From Bidens hawaiensis (lineage: Eukaryota; Streptophyta; Magnoliopsida; Asterales; Asteraceae): a stretch of DNA of 64,000 nt. How positions within the stretch are numbered: the stretch's first letter is position 1; each line of letters begins with the position of its first letter. The notes beneath the pieces are model-generated. The model was not told the origin of the DNA and did no database searches. It saw nothing but the letters and a program-made list of their open reading frames with translations. The position numbers and the translations under genes are program-made. The stretch is taken from positions 680,501 to 744,500 of the forward strand of contig JAIQDT010000226.1 of the NCBI GenBank assembly GCA_021521415.1, in the 5' to 3' direction. Shown here one piece after another: positions 44,416-55,868 of this stretch.

Positions 44416-46615
44416 CGATTCGGGGAAGAGGATACCTATTTTTGATGGTTAATTTGTTCAATTCCCTGTAGTCAATGCACATTCGAAGGCTTCCGTCCTT
44501 CTTTTTCACAAATAGTACAGGTGCACCCCACGGGGAATAACTGGGACGTATAAACCCCTTATCCAACAATTCCTGCAACTGGTTGGATAGTTCTTGCATC
44601 TCGGACGGTGCAAGTCTGTAAGGGGCCTTAACAACAGGGCCAGCCTGAGGTAACAGATCGATTCTGAATTTGACCTGTCGGGTTGGCGGCAATCCAGGGA
44701 GTTCCTCTGGAAAAACTTGTGGAAATTCGCGTACCACGGGAATATCGTCCACCCGTTTTTCCTCAGAATCATCGGCCGTCAGGCTCGCTAGATACGCCAC
44801 ACATCCCTGACGTATATATTTCAACACCTTGAGGTGGGATATAAATGGTATCATGGTGCCGGATTTTTCTCCCTGCACTAATACCTCCTCGTCATCCGAC
44901 ACCCGGATCTTGACGGTTTTCTTTTCACAGTTTATTTCTACCCTGTTACGTGCCAACCAATCCATTCCCACTATCACGTCAAAACTACCCAATTCTACCG
45001 GTAACAAGTCAATCAGGAAGGATTGTTCGCTCAGAATAAAAGGGCAATTCCGAACAATCCGATTAACTATCATGGTTTTACCGTTAGCGACTTCTACGGT
45101 GTAAGGTTCTATGGTTTCACCAATAGGAAGGTTTGCTCTCGAAAGGAATCTAACGGAGACAAAACTTCTATCGGCGCCTGTATCAAATAATACAGAAGCG
45201 TAATGATCAGAGACGAGGAAGGTACCTGTCACTACGCTGGGGTCCTGGCGCGCCTCGTTCGCTCCCATCACAAATGCTCGGCCTCGCGCCGGATTGGACG
45301 ACGATGGCTGACCCGCGAGTTGTCTCCCGTTTCCTCCCTGATTCAGTTTCGGGCAGTTCCTTTTGAAGTGATCTGTGCTGCCGCATTCGTAGCAAGCACG
45401 GCTAGTGGTCACCATCTGGTTTCCTTGCGGGTTCTGCAGTCGGGCTGGTTGAGTTCTAAATGGTTGCGCCCGAATAGGTTGTGGTTGTCGGTTCAGGTTG
45501 TTCAGATTTGTCTTACAATTTGGTGCGTAGTGTCCAACCCTGCCACACCGGTGGCACACCACCTCTTTGCACACGCCACTATGGTGGTAACCACATTTCC
45601 CGCACCTAGGAAACGTTCCCTTCTGCGGTTCTTGCCTTCCGCCCGAACTAGTCATGGCATAGCTCTGGGCAGCGGGCCTAGCTCGTTTGCTTTGCTGCTT
45701 TTCTTGGATTCTATGATCATGCGCACCCCGTTTTCCCCCAGCGGATTCTCCTGTCACCTTTAGTGATCCGCTCCGCAAGAAATCATACGTGACTATGCCA
45801 GCCTGTGTCACTGCACTTTCATACGTCCGGTGTCCCCCCGCGTTGACTATACTCCTCACTACTGGAGTAAGTCCCCAAATATAACGTTCCACCCTCTTCG
45901 TCTCCGGGGTGACCAACCACGGTACTAATCGTGACAGTTCATTGAACCGATTGGTATAACCCAAGTGGTCCGCCCCCTTCATCTCCAGATTCCACAACTC
46001 ATTTTCCAGTTTCTGCAATTCATTCTTTGGACAGAAATGTTCCAACACAAGAGCCTTAAGCTCCGTCCAGGTCATGTGGTTTGTCGCCACCTGACCTCGA
46101 GTCTGTACTATGGTGTTCCACCATGTCAAGGCATGGTCGGTGAATGTACAGGTGGCGTACTTAACGATACAGTCCTCGGGACAGTTGCTAATATTTACCA
46201 CTGATTCTATTTTCTCTATCCATTTAACTAACCCATTCGGTCCTTCAGACCCGCTAAACTCTAATGGCTTGCACAACATGAAATCCTTGATCGAACATCC
46301 CCTGGATGCACGAATTGGTTCCGTACGGTTTGTCTCTACCGTAGGTATAGGGCCATTGCTGTCAGTAACGACCACCCTAGGCGGTGCGTCATTACTCGGA
46401 ATAGTGTTATCATTCCTTGGAGGATTAGCATTTTGTTCCCCGTCATTATTTATGGGCGTTTGATTGCTCGGAGGGGTTGGATTGGTCGAGTTATTAATAC
46501 TGGCGGCGATGCGCGATACTATATCCGGTATCGCCGCCTCCAACTGTTGAGCAATCAAACGGCTCACATCTACTTCCGATATTTTCGTTGATCGTTTCGG
46601 TGCCATTCTACACAA
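44210..46615 (-). pseudogene. Gypsy gag-protease-RT (5' part), copy B
   Basis: It is the 801-codon equivalent of copy A with the same zinc knuckles, DTG protease and truncated RT. Differences are R for I near 492, K for E and V for A near 665-680. The shared truncation shows the lesion predates duplication. Confidence 0.93.
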
Positions 46616-46974
46616 TCATCAAAGAAATACATATAATCAATACCATCTCAAATCATAAAACACAATAAATATTTCATTCATTAGTAAACATGGATACATA
46701 TTATACAAACATCAGTTTACTTACTTTCCAGTCATCATTACATAACTAAGTTTTAATACAAAGGGCCTATGTTGGTATCATCCTCGACATAACCCGCAAT
46801 GGGTCAGTGCTTGAATGATACCCAAAAGTATCGATAATGATATGCCCTACAAGAGACCCCCTATGGGCCAGTGGTTGTACTATAACTAAACAAGATTCAC
46901 TCCGTGTTAGTATCACCACTAACTACTTACACGGAGTATCAAAAAGCGGTTCAAGATTCTACCATCTAACACAT

Positions 46975-47625
46975 CTACACATGGTGGTAAACCAACCCCA
47001 CCAACACCGCCACCAGCACCACCAACACCGCCACCATAACCCGCATTCGGGTTTCCATCTGGCCGATCAACCAGTGGGAGTATGAGCACTCCCTCTTTAA
47101 CTGGTTAATAGCATACTGGTGGTCCAGTATGCTGTCCCCGAGGTACGCCCGCCTCTGTACCCCCACGACCAGGGCGGCAGAGTGCTCGTTCACCTGTTCG
47201 GTGAGAACACGTAGCCAAGCCGCCAAGTCCCGTTCCTGCCTCGGAAGACCCCACACAGGTAGGGTCGCAGGCTCGGACTGGGGGCGGGAGGACTCGCCCC
47301 TATGGTAAGTGGATCTGGGTGGGGTAACAGTGGGCGGAACATACGGGGCACTGATCCGCGCCGTGAGGCGGGGACCGTGTCTGGGGGAAATCGGGGCGGT
47401 CTGTGGTGCGGGCGGGGTAGGAGACCTGGTAACCCTAGCAGGGGAGGGTAAACTAGCACTCCTAGCTGGGGTGGTCTGTCTAGAAGTACTATGACTAGCC
47501 TCCGAAGGCTCGGAGCTGGGTGCTACACTTGGGCTTCCAGAGGCCCCGGAACTGACCTCTTCCGGGTCCTCTTCCGTCGACACACTAGGTGTTCTTGCCA
47601 TTTTTACCTGCACACAAGTTAACAA
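46975..47625 (-). CDS. Unrecognised extra ORF upstream of gag, copy B
   Basis: The protein is identical to that at 37446-38096 (216 codons), including the splice-acceptor-like TTGTGTGCAG before the ninth-codon ATG and the C-terminal Val-rich segment. The frame stays open in both copies although pol is broken. Given the very recent duplication, this does not by itself show selection. Confidence 0.6.
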   Translation of the reverse strand: MLTCVQVKMARTPSVSTEEDPEEVSSGASGSPSVAPSSEPSEASHSTSRQTTPARSASLPSPARVTRSPTPPAPQTAPISPRHGPRLTARISAPYVPPTVTPPRSTYHRGESSRPQSEPATLPVWGLPRQERDLAAWLRVLTEQVNEHSAALVVGVQRRAYLGDSILDHQYAINQLKRECSYSHWLIGQMETRMRVMVAVLVVLVAVLVGLVYHHV

Positions 47626-47949
47626 ACATATAGTCCCTTTCCATAGTGTAATTCATAATTAAATTAATCATGCACTTACTTATACAATTTTGCCACATAA
47701 TAATATTATTATACATTTACACATATGTTGCCAATTTTACCTATTTAAGTCCCCCGTGACTTCCCCTGAATTCCCTCGTGCAGACAAGCCTGTTATTATG
47801 TTCCGGACCATAATAACCCACTTGTCCATCCAAGTTCATCCCGATCTCGTCACAATATATTATTAGTTGATATTCAGATCCTATAATACTTGAGCTACTG
47901 GTTATATTTTAGGTATCTTTTTCAGACATCCTAATTCTTTATAACCAAT

Positions 47950-47962
47950 GCCTCTGATACCA
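47950..47962 (-). other. Gypsy primer-binding site, copy B
   Basis: TGGTATCAGAGGC on the minus strand, five bases after LTR 3. Confidence 0.85.
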
Positions 47963-47967
47963 AGTTC

Positions 47968-50900
47968 TGTAACACCCCGTAACCGCAGCGGAAACGTACA
48001 CGGGATGCAACAGACACATCTGATATCAACAGCATTGCTTATAAAGAAAATACCACTACATTAATTTATAACATATTACATTGTTGCGAGTTTCATTACT
48101 GTCTAGGTGTTACACACATATTTTACCGATAAGACATTAATAAATTCATTACAAAACATAGAGCAGCAAGCTTCCAACAGGTAGCACAGATAGTTAAGCA
48201 CACATCAATCAATCCAACTTGGGCATACCTAGAAAACATGTAAAGAAAACGGGTCAACTACGAATAGTTGGTGAGTTTCACTAATTTAAATAAACACAGA
48301 CAAATCATTTTAATAATCATTTATTAGCAATATAATCATGCTGGGAACTATGTTACCCCAGAACATTTCCATTAACTTTCTGGGAACTATGTTACCCCAG
48401 AACAATAATAACCCCTGGGAACTATGTTACCCCAGAACAATAAATACCCCTGGGAACTATGTTACCCCAGAACAATAATAACCCCTGGGAACTATGTTAC
48501 CCCAGAACAATAACTACCCCTGGGAACTATGTTACCCCAGAACAATAATAACCCCTGGGAACTATGTTACCCCAGAACAATAATAACCCCTGATAAACAA
48601 TTTATATATTCTGTGCATCAAACCATATATATATAAATATACAAGTATTTCCATACGATCGGTATGTACTTAAATACTTTAAATAAGACATGTTTTCCGC
48701 CCCGGGAAAATATAATTAAAACAATTCATTAAAAGGGGCTCGTGAAAACTCACCTTTTTGTGAGTCGGTGAGTAATATAAGGAACAGCTACGTGCCTGGA
48801 TCTGTAATATAATATCTAGTCGTTACTATATAATTCCCATAACTTAAATACGTATCAATCGGTACATCTGGGAACATTGTTAACCCAGTACTGTACTCGA
48901 TTCGGGGACAATGTTAACCCCGTGACACTTCTAAGGACTCAGATTGTGACATTGCTTAGAGTTTGACAGTCAATTTAGTTAAGGTGATGAAATTATAGCT
49001 CGGTTTGACACCCCGTTTGGCCGTGGGGCCCGTTTCCGGTATTTCGGTGCCGGAAACGGTAAAATCGGGTAAAATTACCCAAATCATCCGAATTATTTTC
49101 GGATGATTTATTTTTACCTAATTTACTTAGATTTATGAAAATAGTCCATTTTTAAAGTTTTCGTGTACCAGTCAGCTCGCTTATGCGAACTTTGCCAGTT
49201 TACACGTTTTAAGCTTTAAATATTTGTTTTTACGTTCTTTTTAGCACAAATAATTACCCGTTTAGTCTCGGGTCTTGAATTTTTGCACAAAACTTATTTT
49301 GACAGAAAGAAAATTTTACAAAATTTTTCCAGATTTATTTTCTTATATTTACATTTATTTATCTATTTTTAAATCTTATTAAAACACTAAATATGTCAAA
49401 AATACCAAAACACTTTAGAAAAATCCCAAATTTTTCTGGGATGATCTTTGTCATCCTCATAACTTCCTGGAATTTTTCCAGATTTATTTTCCTATATTTA
49501 CATTTATTTATCTATCTTTAAATCTTATTAAAACACTAAATATGTCAAAAATACCAAAACACTTTAGAAAAATCCCAAATTTTTCTGGGATGATCTCTGT
49601 CATCCTCATAACTTCCTGGAATTTTTCCAGATTTATTTTCCTATATTTACATTTATTTATCTATTTTTAAATCTTATTAAAACACTAAATATGTCAAAAA
49701 TACCAAAACACTTTAGAAAAATCCCAAATTTTTCTGGGATGATCCTTGCCATCCTCATAACTCCCTGGAATTTTTCCAGAATATAAAACTCATTTTTCAA
49801 GCCATTTTCACCCAAAACCGAGCTAGAAAGCCCTAGAACTCGTTTCACCGAAAAGCCTACTTAGACTTTTCCAACTGAGCTCAAATTTTGTGGGTGACTT
49901 TTATATGTTATAAAAGGCTTATCTTAAAGTTTCCAGAATTTTTCATCATGTTTAGCTATTTTTCACTATTATTGGCCAAAACCGAGCATTAAATTCACCA
50001 AATATTCATCTTTTATCCAAAAATTACCAAAAATTCACAGATCTCATATTTTCATGTGTAGATCATCTCTGTGAAATTTCGTGACCCAACTCTAAGCACA
50101 CGAAAATCTGTCCAAATTTCATATACACGCGAAAACCGAACTATTTTGTGTTTTCTAGCTTTAGATCGCAAGGATCTCGGTTTCTAGCCTTTGCTAGCCG
50201 CTAGATACAACACTTACAAGCACAATAACACCACACCAAGCAAGTTATACCCACAATCAAGCCATTTCTTTCCTAGTGTCGGTTAAAACATCAAAACAAC
50301 GATTTTGACCGTAAAAATCCGTTCTCGACTCTTTTTACTCATTTCTTGGACCAAGATCCCTTGTATAACTTGTATACATCTCTTGGTCATGCAAGAGTCG
50401 GTTTCATCTCGGATTTTCACCCGTCTTTCACATGGAAAATTCATTTGACAAGATTTCAACCGTAAAAATTCATTCTAAACACTTTTAACTAATTACTTGG
50501 ATCAAGATCCTTTGTATAACTTGTATACATCCCTTGATCATACGAGAATCGGTTTCATCTCGGGTTTTCACCCATTTTTCACATGAAAACCTCCTTTTCT
50601 CAAGAATTATGAAATTAAAAACAAGATTCAAGCATCAATTCATGCATATACCTTGAGATCTTGGTGAAAAATGGATGAATCTTGGATGAAGGTTTGAAGA
50701 TTGAGAGAGTTTGAGAGAGTTTGGATGAAAGAAAAAAAAAATGGAATGTGTAAAAGGGGTGTGGGGGTGGCCGGCCATATGGTGGTGTGGGGGGTGGGTC
50801 CCACAACTTCAATATTAGCCACACATTTGGATTGTGTAATCCGGATAATGTTGTGGATAATCTGGTTCAGTTCGTTTCTCGTTTAAACTCGTAATTCGGC

Positions 50901-51391
50901 TTAAAACGAGCCTAAAATGGTTGTTTTTCGGGTTAACATAAAATTTATATAAAACTGATTTAAAAACTTTAAAAACTTAACCCATGACATTAAAACATCA
51001 TATTATTAATAATTACGCATCTTTTTCGGCTTGATTGATCGTCTCTTGCTTGATTTGGTGTTAAAGGTTTCGTTTAGCGTACCGACGTACCATTAAATCG
51101 AAATCCTTTTTCTGTGCTATAATTCACCTATCCCGAAGCATTCATACCTCGTAAACATCACTAAACATTATATACTTCGTCTATAATGTAATTCCCGGTT
51201 CGTTCGGGTTTCAATAATCGTTCATTGATTAATTGTAATTCCAATACGATTCACTATATATATGAGTATGATTCATATCGTGAATCATATATACTCGTAT
51301 AAACGTACTATAACTCATATAATCAGTATTAAATGACACGTAAATAGTATATTCCGGCTAGGGTATACCTGAATTTGCCGGAATCGTTACA
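47968..51391 (-). repeat. Gypsy LTR 3 (5' LTR of the outer element), 3,424 bp
   Basis: Same length as LTR 2 and nearly identical. It has seven 36-bp repeats at 48341-48591 and three 149-bp units at 49331-49777. It is followed by the right CCCGT duplication. Confidence 0.95.
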
Positions 51392-51396
51392 CCCGT
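51392..51396. other. Target-site duplication, right copy (CCCGT)
   Basis: Matches 29100-29104. CT-rich target sequence resumes at 51397. Confidence 0.9.
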
Positions 51397-51680
51397 CGAC
51401 CCTCCACAACCCTCCACCACTAGGTATGTTTCCGGTTGATTATGTTTGTACTTTTGTGTTATATGCTTGGTTTTGTAACCTTGTTAATGGGAGATTAATC
51501 TAGTTTTTTTGGATTTATGTTGTTTGGTTTTGTTAATAGTAGATAAATAAGTTTTTTTTTCCGATTTATGTTGTTGTTTGGTTTTGTTAATGTTAGATTG
51601 ATTGTGCTGTTCTTTGGTTTTTGTTAGTACATGATTTTTTGTCCATCGCCGATTGAATAAGCTAAAGGTAGTTTAGTCAT
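51397..51680 (+). other. Right half of the Gypsy target region
   Basis: CT-rich to CACTAGGTATGT near 51420, then T-rich sequence with repeated TTTGGTTTTGTTAATG words. It could be 5' UTR plus intron of a former gene, but no coding exon is seen. Confidence 0.35.
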
Positions 51681-52095
51681 TAGGCTATAATGTAAAATGG
51701 TCCATTCGCTATGGATTTCTTAGCGAAAGGGGTTCATTCGTTAGGAGCCCATTCACTAAATGATTTAGCGAAAGGATGCCCATTCGTTATTTAATGATGC
51801 CTATTCGTTATGGAATGTAACGAATGGAAGCTCATTCGTCACGGGAATATCCCATTCGTTATTGATGTTAACGAATGGGGACAAGGCCTATAAATAGGCG
51901 AATCATGTTCATTGTGCTTAAGAGATCCGTCATTATTTATGCCTAATGTAACGTTACCATGCCAGATTCTCTCCATAATGTATTCATACTTAACATATCA
52001 ATAAAATATCGGTTTAACATATCGTCTCGTGTATCATATTGATGTATCATCTTAGCTACTATATCTTGGCTCGTATAACGTCGTTTAACGTATTT
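51681..52095 (+). promoter_or_regulatory. LTR-like promoter segment with CCATTCGTTA repeats and TATA box
   Basis: CATTCGTTA or TAACGAATG occurs about eight times in both orientations at 51700-51885. It is followed by CCTATAAATAGGCG near 51887 and by AATATCAATAAAATATC near 51998, which resembles a polyadenylation signal. This is the U3-R layout of an LTR or short retroelement. Ends and target duplication were not resolved. Confidence 0.45.
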
Positions 52096-52794
52096 ACAAG
52101 TGTTGTTCTTTGGTTTTGATAATGTTTAGATTGACATGGTTTTATAAGAGTAGACAGACATATGTTAAAAACAAAACTCTTCTTAGTACATACTACAGAC
52201 CTTTGGTCAACCTCTTCTCCTACAAAAGTTTGAACATGTGATCCGCAGACTGTAGACATTTTACCTCTTAAAAAATAAACATGTAAAGCCCCGGTCCCGG
52301 TGCCCTACATTTTACATCGGATTTACTCATAAACGCAGTTCTAAATATCAGAGTTAATTAAAAACTTGCACGGAATTAAAAACTTTCAATAAACATTACA
52401 CATCATTTCAAAAACTTGTCTTAAACAAACATCTTTTGTCTTTTAAGGTAAAACATAAGTCTTTAAAACATCATAACATTTTTCCTTGAGATGCCAGTGT
52501 CTTCAATTCCATGTCGTGTGTCCACATCAAGCGAACTGCCTCATTCTACTCACCTGTGTGCATACTAAAAGTCAGCTACGCTGAGTGAGTTCTAGTTAAT
52601 CATACAATACGTTTACTATCTTACTTATACGTACCGAAGGTACATATACATCATTCATGCATATATACATACTTACCTTCATTCATATTTTATACTTTCA
52701 TACTTTCTTTTTATATACTTACTTACCTTCGTACTTTCTTTCTTTCATATTCATACATTACGTTTTAAAGAGCATTACGCCCTACTTTCCTCGA

Positions 52795-52920
52795 GTATTA
52801 TTAGGGCCCGATTCCCTCTTTCCTAGAATATTATTAGGGTCCGGTTCCCTCTTGCCTTGAATATTATTAGGGTTCGGTTCCCTCTTGCCTCGTATATTAT
52901 TAGGGTATGGTTCCCTTTTC
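52795..52920. repeat. 33-bp array, four copies, hairpin-forming
   Basis: ATATTATTAGGGTCCGGTT plus CCCTCTTGCC recurs with TTAGGG at 52801, 52834, 52867 and 52900. AGGG and CCCT pair around a CCGG-like loop. Confidence 0.8.
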
Positions 52921-53384
52921 TACCATACAACCATACCTTACATTTATTTGTCATTATAATTATAACCTTCATTAATACTTTCAATATTTACATTAGCATA
53001 CATATAATATTCATACATACTTTCATTTTACATACTCATTCCATACTTACCACACATTGCTCCACTTGACAGTACCTTCAATATCCGAAGATCATTCACG
53101 TATCTACAAGCATTCATTCGTATCATAATTATAACTATCACATCAATCATTATGACATATACTTACCTCTTAAGGTAAGTGTATTAACATTCACATTGAG
53201 TATGCACACAACCCCGAAAACATAACAAGGAAATAGGGCTAGAAACTCACTTGTCTCCTGTTTCTTTCCGAGTTTATAGTAATCTCATTCTTTAATTGAG
53301 AACGGCTAACTGTATGATAATCACAGATAGTAATCACTAACCTTTTACACATCATTTAAGTTTCCTCCTAAAACTTTTAAGTCT

Positions 53385-53935
53385 GGAGTATTCTATTCGA
53401 ATGGGGTATTCCATTTGAATGGAGTATTATATTCTAATGGAGTATTCTATTCGAATGGACATTCTATTCGAATGGGTATTTCATTTTAATGGAATTAAAA
53501 TCTAAGTTTGGAGTATTTTATTTGAATAGGGTATTCCATTTGAATGAAGTATTGTATTCTAATGGAGTATTCTATTCGAATGGGCATTCTATTCGAATGT
53601 GTATTCCATTTGAATGGAGTATTCTATTCTAATGGGCATTCTATTCGAATGGGTATTCCATTGGAATGAAATTAATTTCTAAGTATGGAGTATTCTATTC
53701 GAATAGGGTATTTCGTTTGAATGGAATTTATTTTTCTAAAGTCTGGAGTATACTATTCGAATAGGGCATTCCATTTGAATGGAATTAATATCTAAGTTTG
53801 GAGTATTCTATTCGAATAGGGTATTCCATTTGGATGGAATTAATTTCTAATTCTGGAGTATTTTATTCGAATAGGGTATTCCATTTGAATGAAATAAATT
53901 TCTAAGTCTGGAGTATTCTATTCGAATATACCTAC
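53385..53935. repeat. ATTCGAAT-rich minisatellite in the solo LTR
   Basis: GGAGTATTCTATTCGAAT and GGTATTCCATTTGAATGG alternate. The first half has irregular 20-40-bp spacing. The second half has a unit near 56-65 bp ending AATTTCTAAGTCT. The core ATTCGAAT is its own complement and occurs more than ten times. Confidence 0.8.
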
Positions 53936-54854
53936 TGTAGGGTATTAAATACCATATTTATCATTTTCATTTCATAATCTAACATCCATATCCATATTTT
54001 TGTGTTCTTTATCTTTTAAACATGCTTCTTTCTTTTCTAGACCAAAATCTAGCTTACTTATAAATAAAGTTTACACCTTTATTTATTTCAAACCCGTTTA
54101 AGCTAGGTCTAGGGTTTCTACATGAACCGTTCTTAGTCACGGGTTCAATAAGTCCACTTTTAACGTCAATTTTATATCTTTCTCACATAATATGGTCCGA
54201 TTTACTATCCTACTAAGTTTCATGTAAATCCGTTCACGAAAAGTAAACCTTTTTAGCAAAAACGTACCTTTGAAGTTTATGTTTGAAATCACTCGAATAG
54301 ACCAAAACCATATCAAACGAACTCGAAATTGAGTGATTCAAGCGGCCACAGAACCGTATCGCCCCGATCTACAAACCCACATCTCTCCTTCACCGGAAAC
54401 CGTCGTTACAGTCGCAGGAAAAGCTGAACAGTTGCCAGAATCTTCATTTATGAGCTGCTACGGTTTTGCTGATAAAAACCAGACTTCCCGATCTCTGATC
54501 TAAGATCTGATCGGTGGAAATATTCATTTATATGTCATGAACACCCAGTTAAAATTTGAGACCGATTCGACAGTTAGATCTCCGGGAATCGTCGTGTCTT
54601 TGTGGGTTATTTTTTCAAAAACGGGAATTGGGAGAAGTGTGTGTTTTTAAAGGTGTAGGCTATGGTGTAGAGATGGATGGAAATGGAAGGATTAGGGTTT
54701 AAGGGGTATTTATACTCCCTTAAGCCTATAGACCTTAGGCCCATCTTTCCTTTTTAGTCCATATTTAATTCCATCTTCAAATCTTACTTAACCTTCCATC
54801 TTTATTATTTTATTATTTCTTCTACTAACTCAAGTAAACTTTTCCATCATAAAT

Positions 54855-55195
54855 AAATAATGTATATAATATATATAAACGAAAACATAAAAATCCTACG
54901 TGTCGCGATGTGGTCGCTCCCCCTTTTTTTTGGAGTCATCATATTTGCTTGATTTTTAAATGGAGGCTTCTCATGCATTTGACCCGAATTCACGGGTATG
55001 GGTCATACCAAACCCAGACAATCCTTAAACGGGTTATAACATCTCATTAAATTAAATATTAATCTCACCAAATATTTAATATAAAAATCCTATAAAATAG
55101 GGATATACTAAATATTAATATTTATTTTTTTGAAAGATATGAACAACTATTACATATTTAAAAACTTTTTATACAAAAAGTAAATGTTAAAAAAG
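54855..55195 (+). mobile_element. Helitron-related fragment lacking a 3' end
   Basis: TATAATATATATAAACGAAA then GTGGTCGCTCCCCC, AGTCATCA and GGGTTATAACATCTC parallel the start of the Helitron at 55341. The copy loses similarity near 55190 and has no hairpin/CTAG terminus. Confidence 0.5.
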
Positions 55196-55340
55196 AAAAG
55201 CTCGGAAAGGTATTTACTCAATCTGTTAATTCCACGCTCTTTAATCATTTGATTATTTGATGACAAAAGTTAACTTTTATATATTAAAACGAATTGATGT
55301 TATTATGTTTCGAAATAGTATATTATCTATCTTAAATATA

Positions 55341-55817
55341 TCTATAATATATATAAACGAAATCATAAAAATCCAATTTGTATGTGGTCGCTCCCCCTTT
55401 TTTCTGAAGTCATCAGATTTGTTTGATTTTTAAATAGAGACTTTTTTTGGAGCACCGAATTCACAGGGTATGGGTCTCATCAAACCCAGATATTTCTTAA
55501 ACGGATTATAATCTCATTAAATTTAAAACTAATCTCACAAAATATTTGATAATATACTAAAAATTAATATATGATTTATTTAAAAAAAGATATATATTAT
55601 TTATAATTAAAAAACCAATTTTATTGTAAAACAATAAACGGGTCTTGGGTCTCATCAAACCCATATAGCTTTTAAACCGGGTTATAACATCTCATTTATT
55701 TGTGAAACAATTTATCATCAAACCATAAGTATATTAACTTTCATAAAATAAAAAATAAATAAATATTATAAACAAATAATGTAAAACAGCCCCCGTAATA
55801 CGGGAGACAAAAACTAG
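55341..55817 (+). mobile_element. Non-autonomous Helitron, 477 bp
   Basis: It starts TCTATAATATATATAAACG after an A (55340). It ends with the hairpin CCCGTAATACGGG (near 55793-55805), nine bases, then CTAG at 55814-55817 followed by T. TC start, CTAG end, 3' hairpin and insertion between A and T are all canonical. No coding sequence. Confidence 0.75.
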
Positions 55818-55868
55818 TATATATATATTAAATATCATTTTTTAGAAAATTCAGGATGCTACAAAACA

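Larger units (their letters stand above)
29105..51391 (-). mobile_element. Composite Ty3/Gypsy retrotransposon, three LTRs and two internal regions
   Basis: LTRs lie at 29105-32333, 38439-41862 and 47968-51391. Internal regions lie at 32334-38438 and 41863-47967, each 6,105 bp. The whole is flanked once by CCCGT, so it occupies a single insertion site. Positions 32334-41862 and 41863-51391 are equal-length 9,529-bp copies differing at only a handful of bases. The order on the minus strand is LTR, Met-tRNA primer site, extra ORF, gag-protease-RT, RT-RNase H-integrase with chromodomain-like end, polypurine tract, LTR. RT/integrase style and the C-terminal region suggest a chromovirus of the Tekay/Del group (inferred). 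Polymerase is frameshifted in both copies. Confidence 0.95.
52282..55863 (-). repeat. Solo LTR of a Gypsy-like element with 5-bp duplication
   Basis: The plus strand begins TGTAAAGCCCCGGTCCCGG and ends GGATGCTACA. AAACA lies directly outside both ends (52277-52281 and 55864-55868). No pol, primer site or polypurine tract is inside, so this is a solo LTR left by LTR-LTR recombination. The TGTA..CCCCG..CCG end resembles the large composite, which suggests the same orientation (minus). It contains a 33-bp array, an ATTCGAAT array and two Helitron-related insertions. Confidence 0.7.

Noticed and set aside
52657..53069. Two His/Ile/Tyr-rich plus-strand ORFs
   Set aside because: Low-complexity AT-rich LTR sequence including the 33-bp array; no motif.
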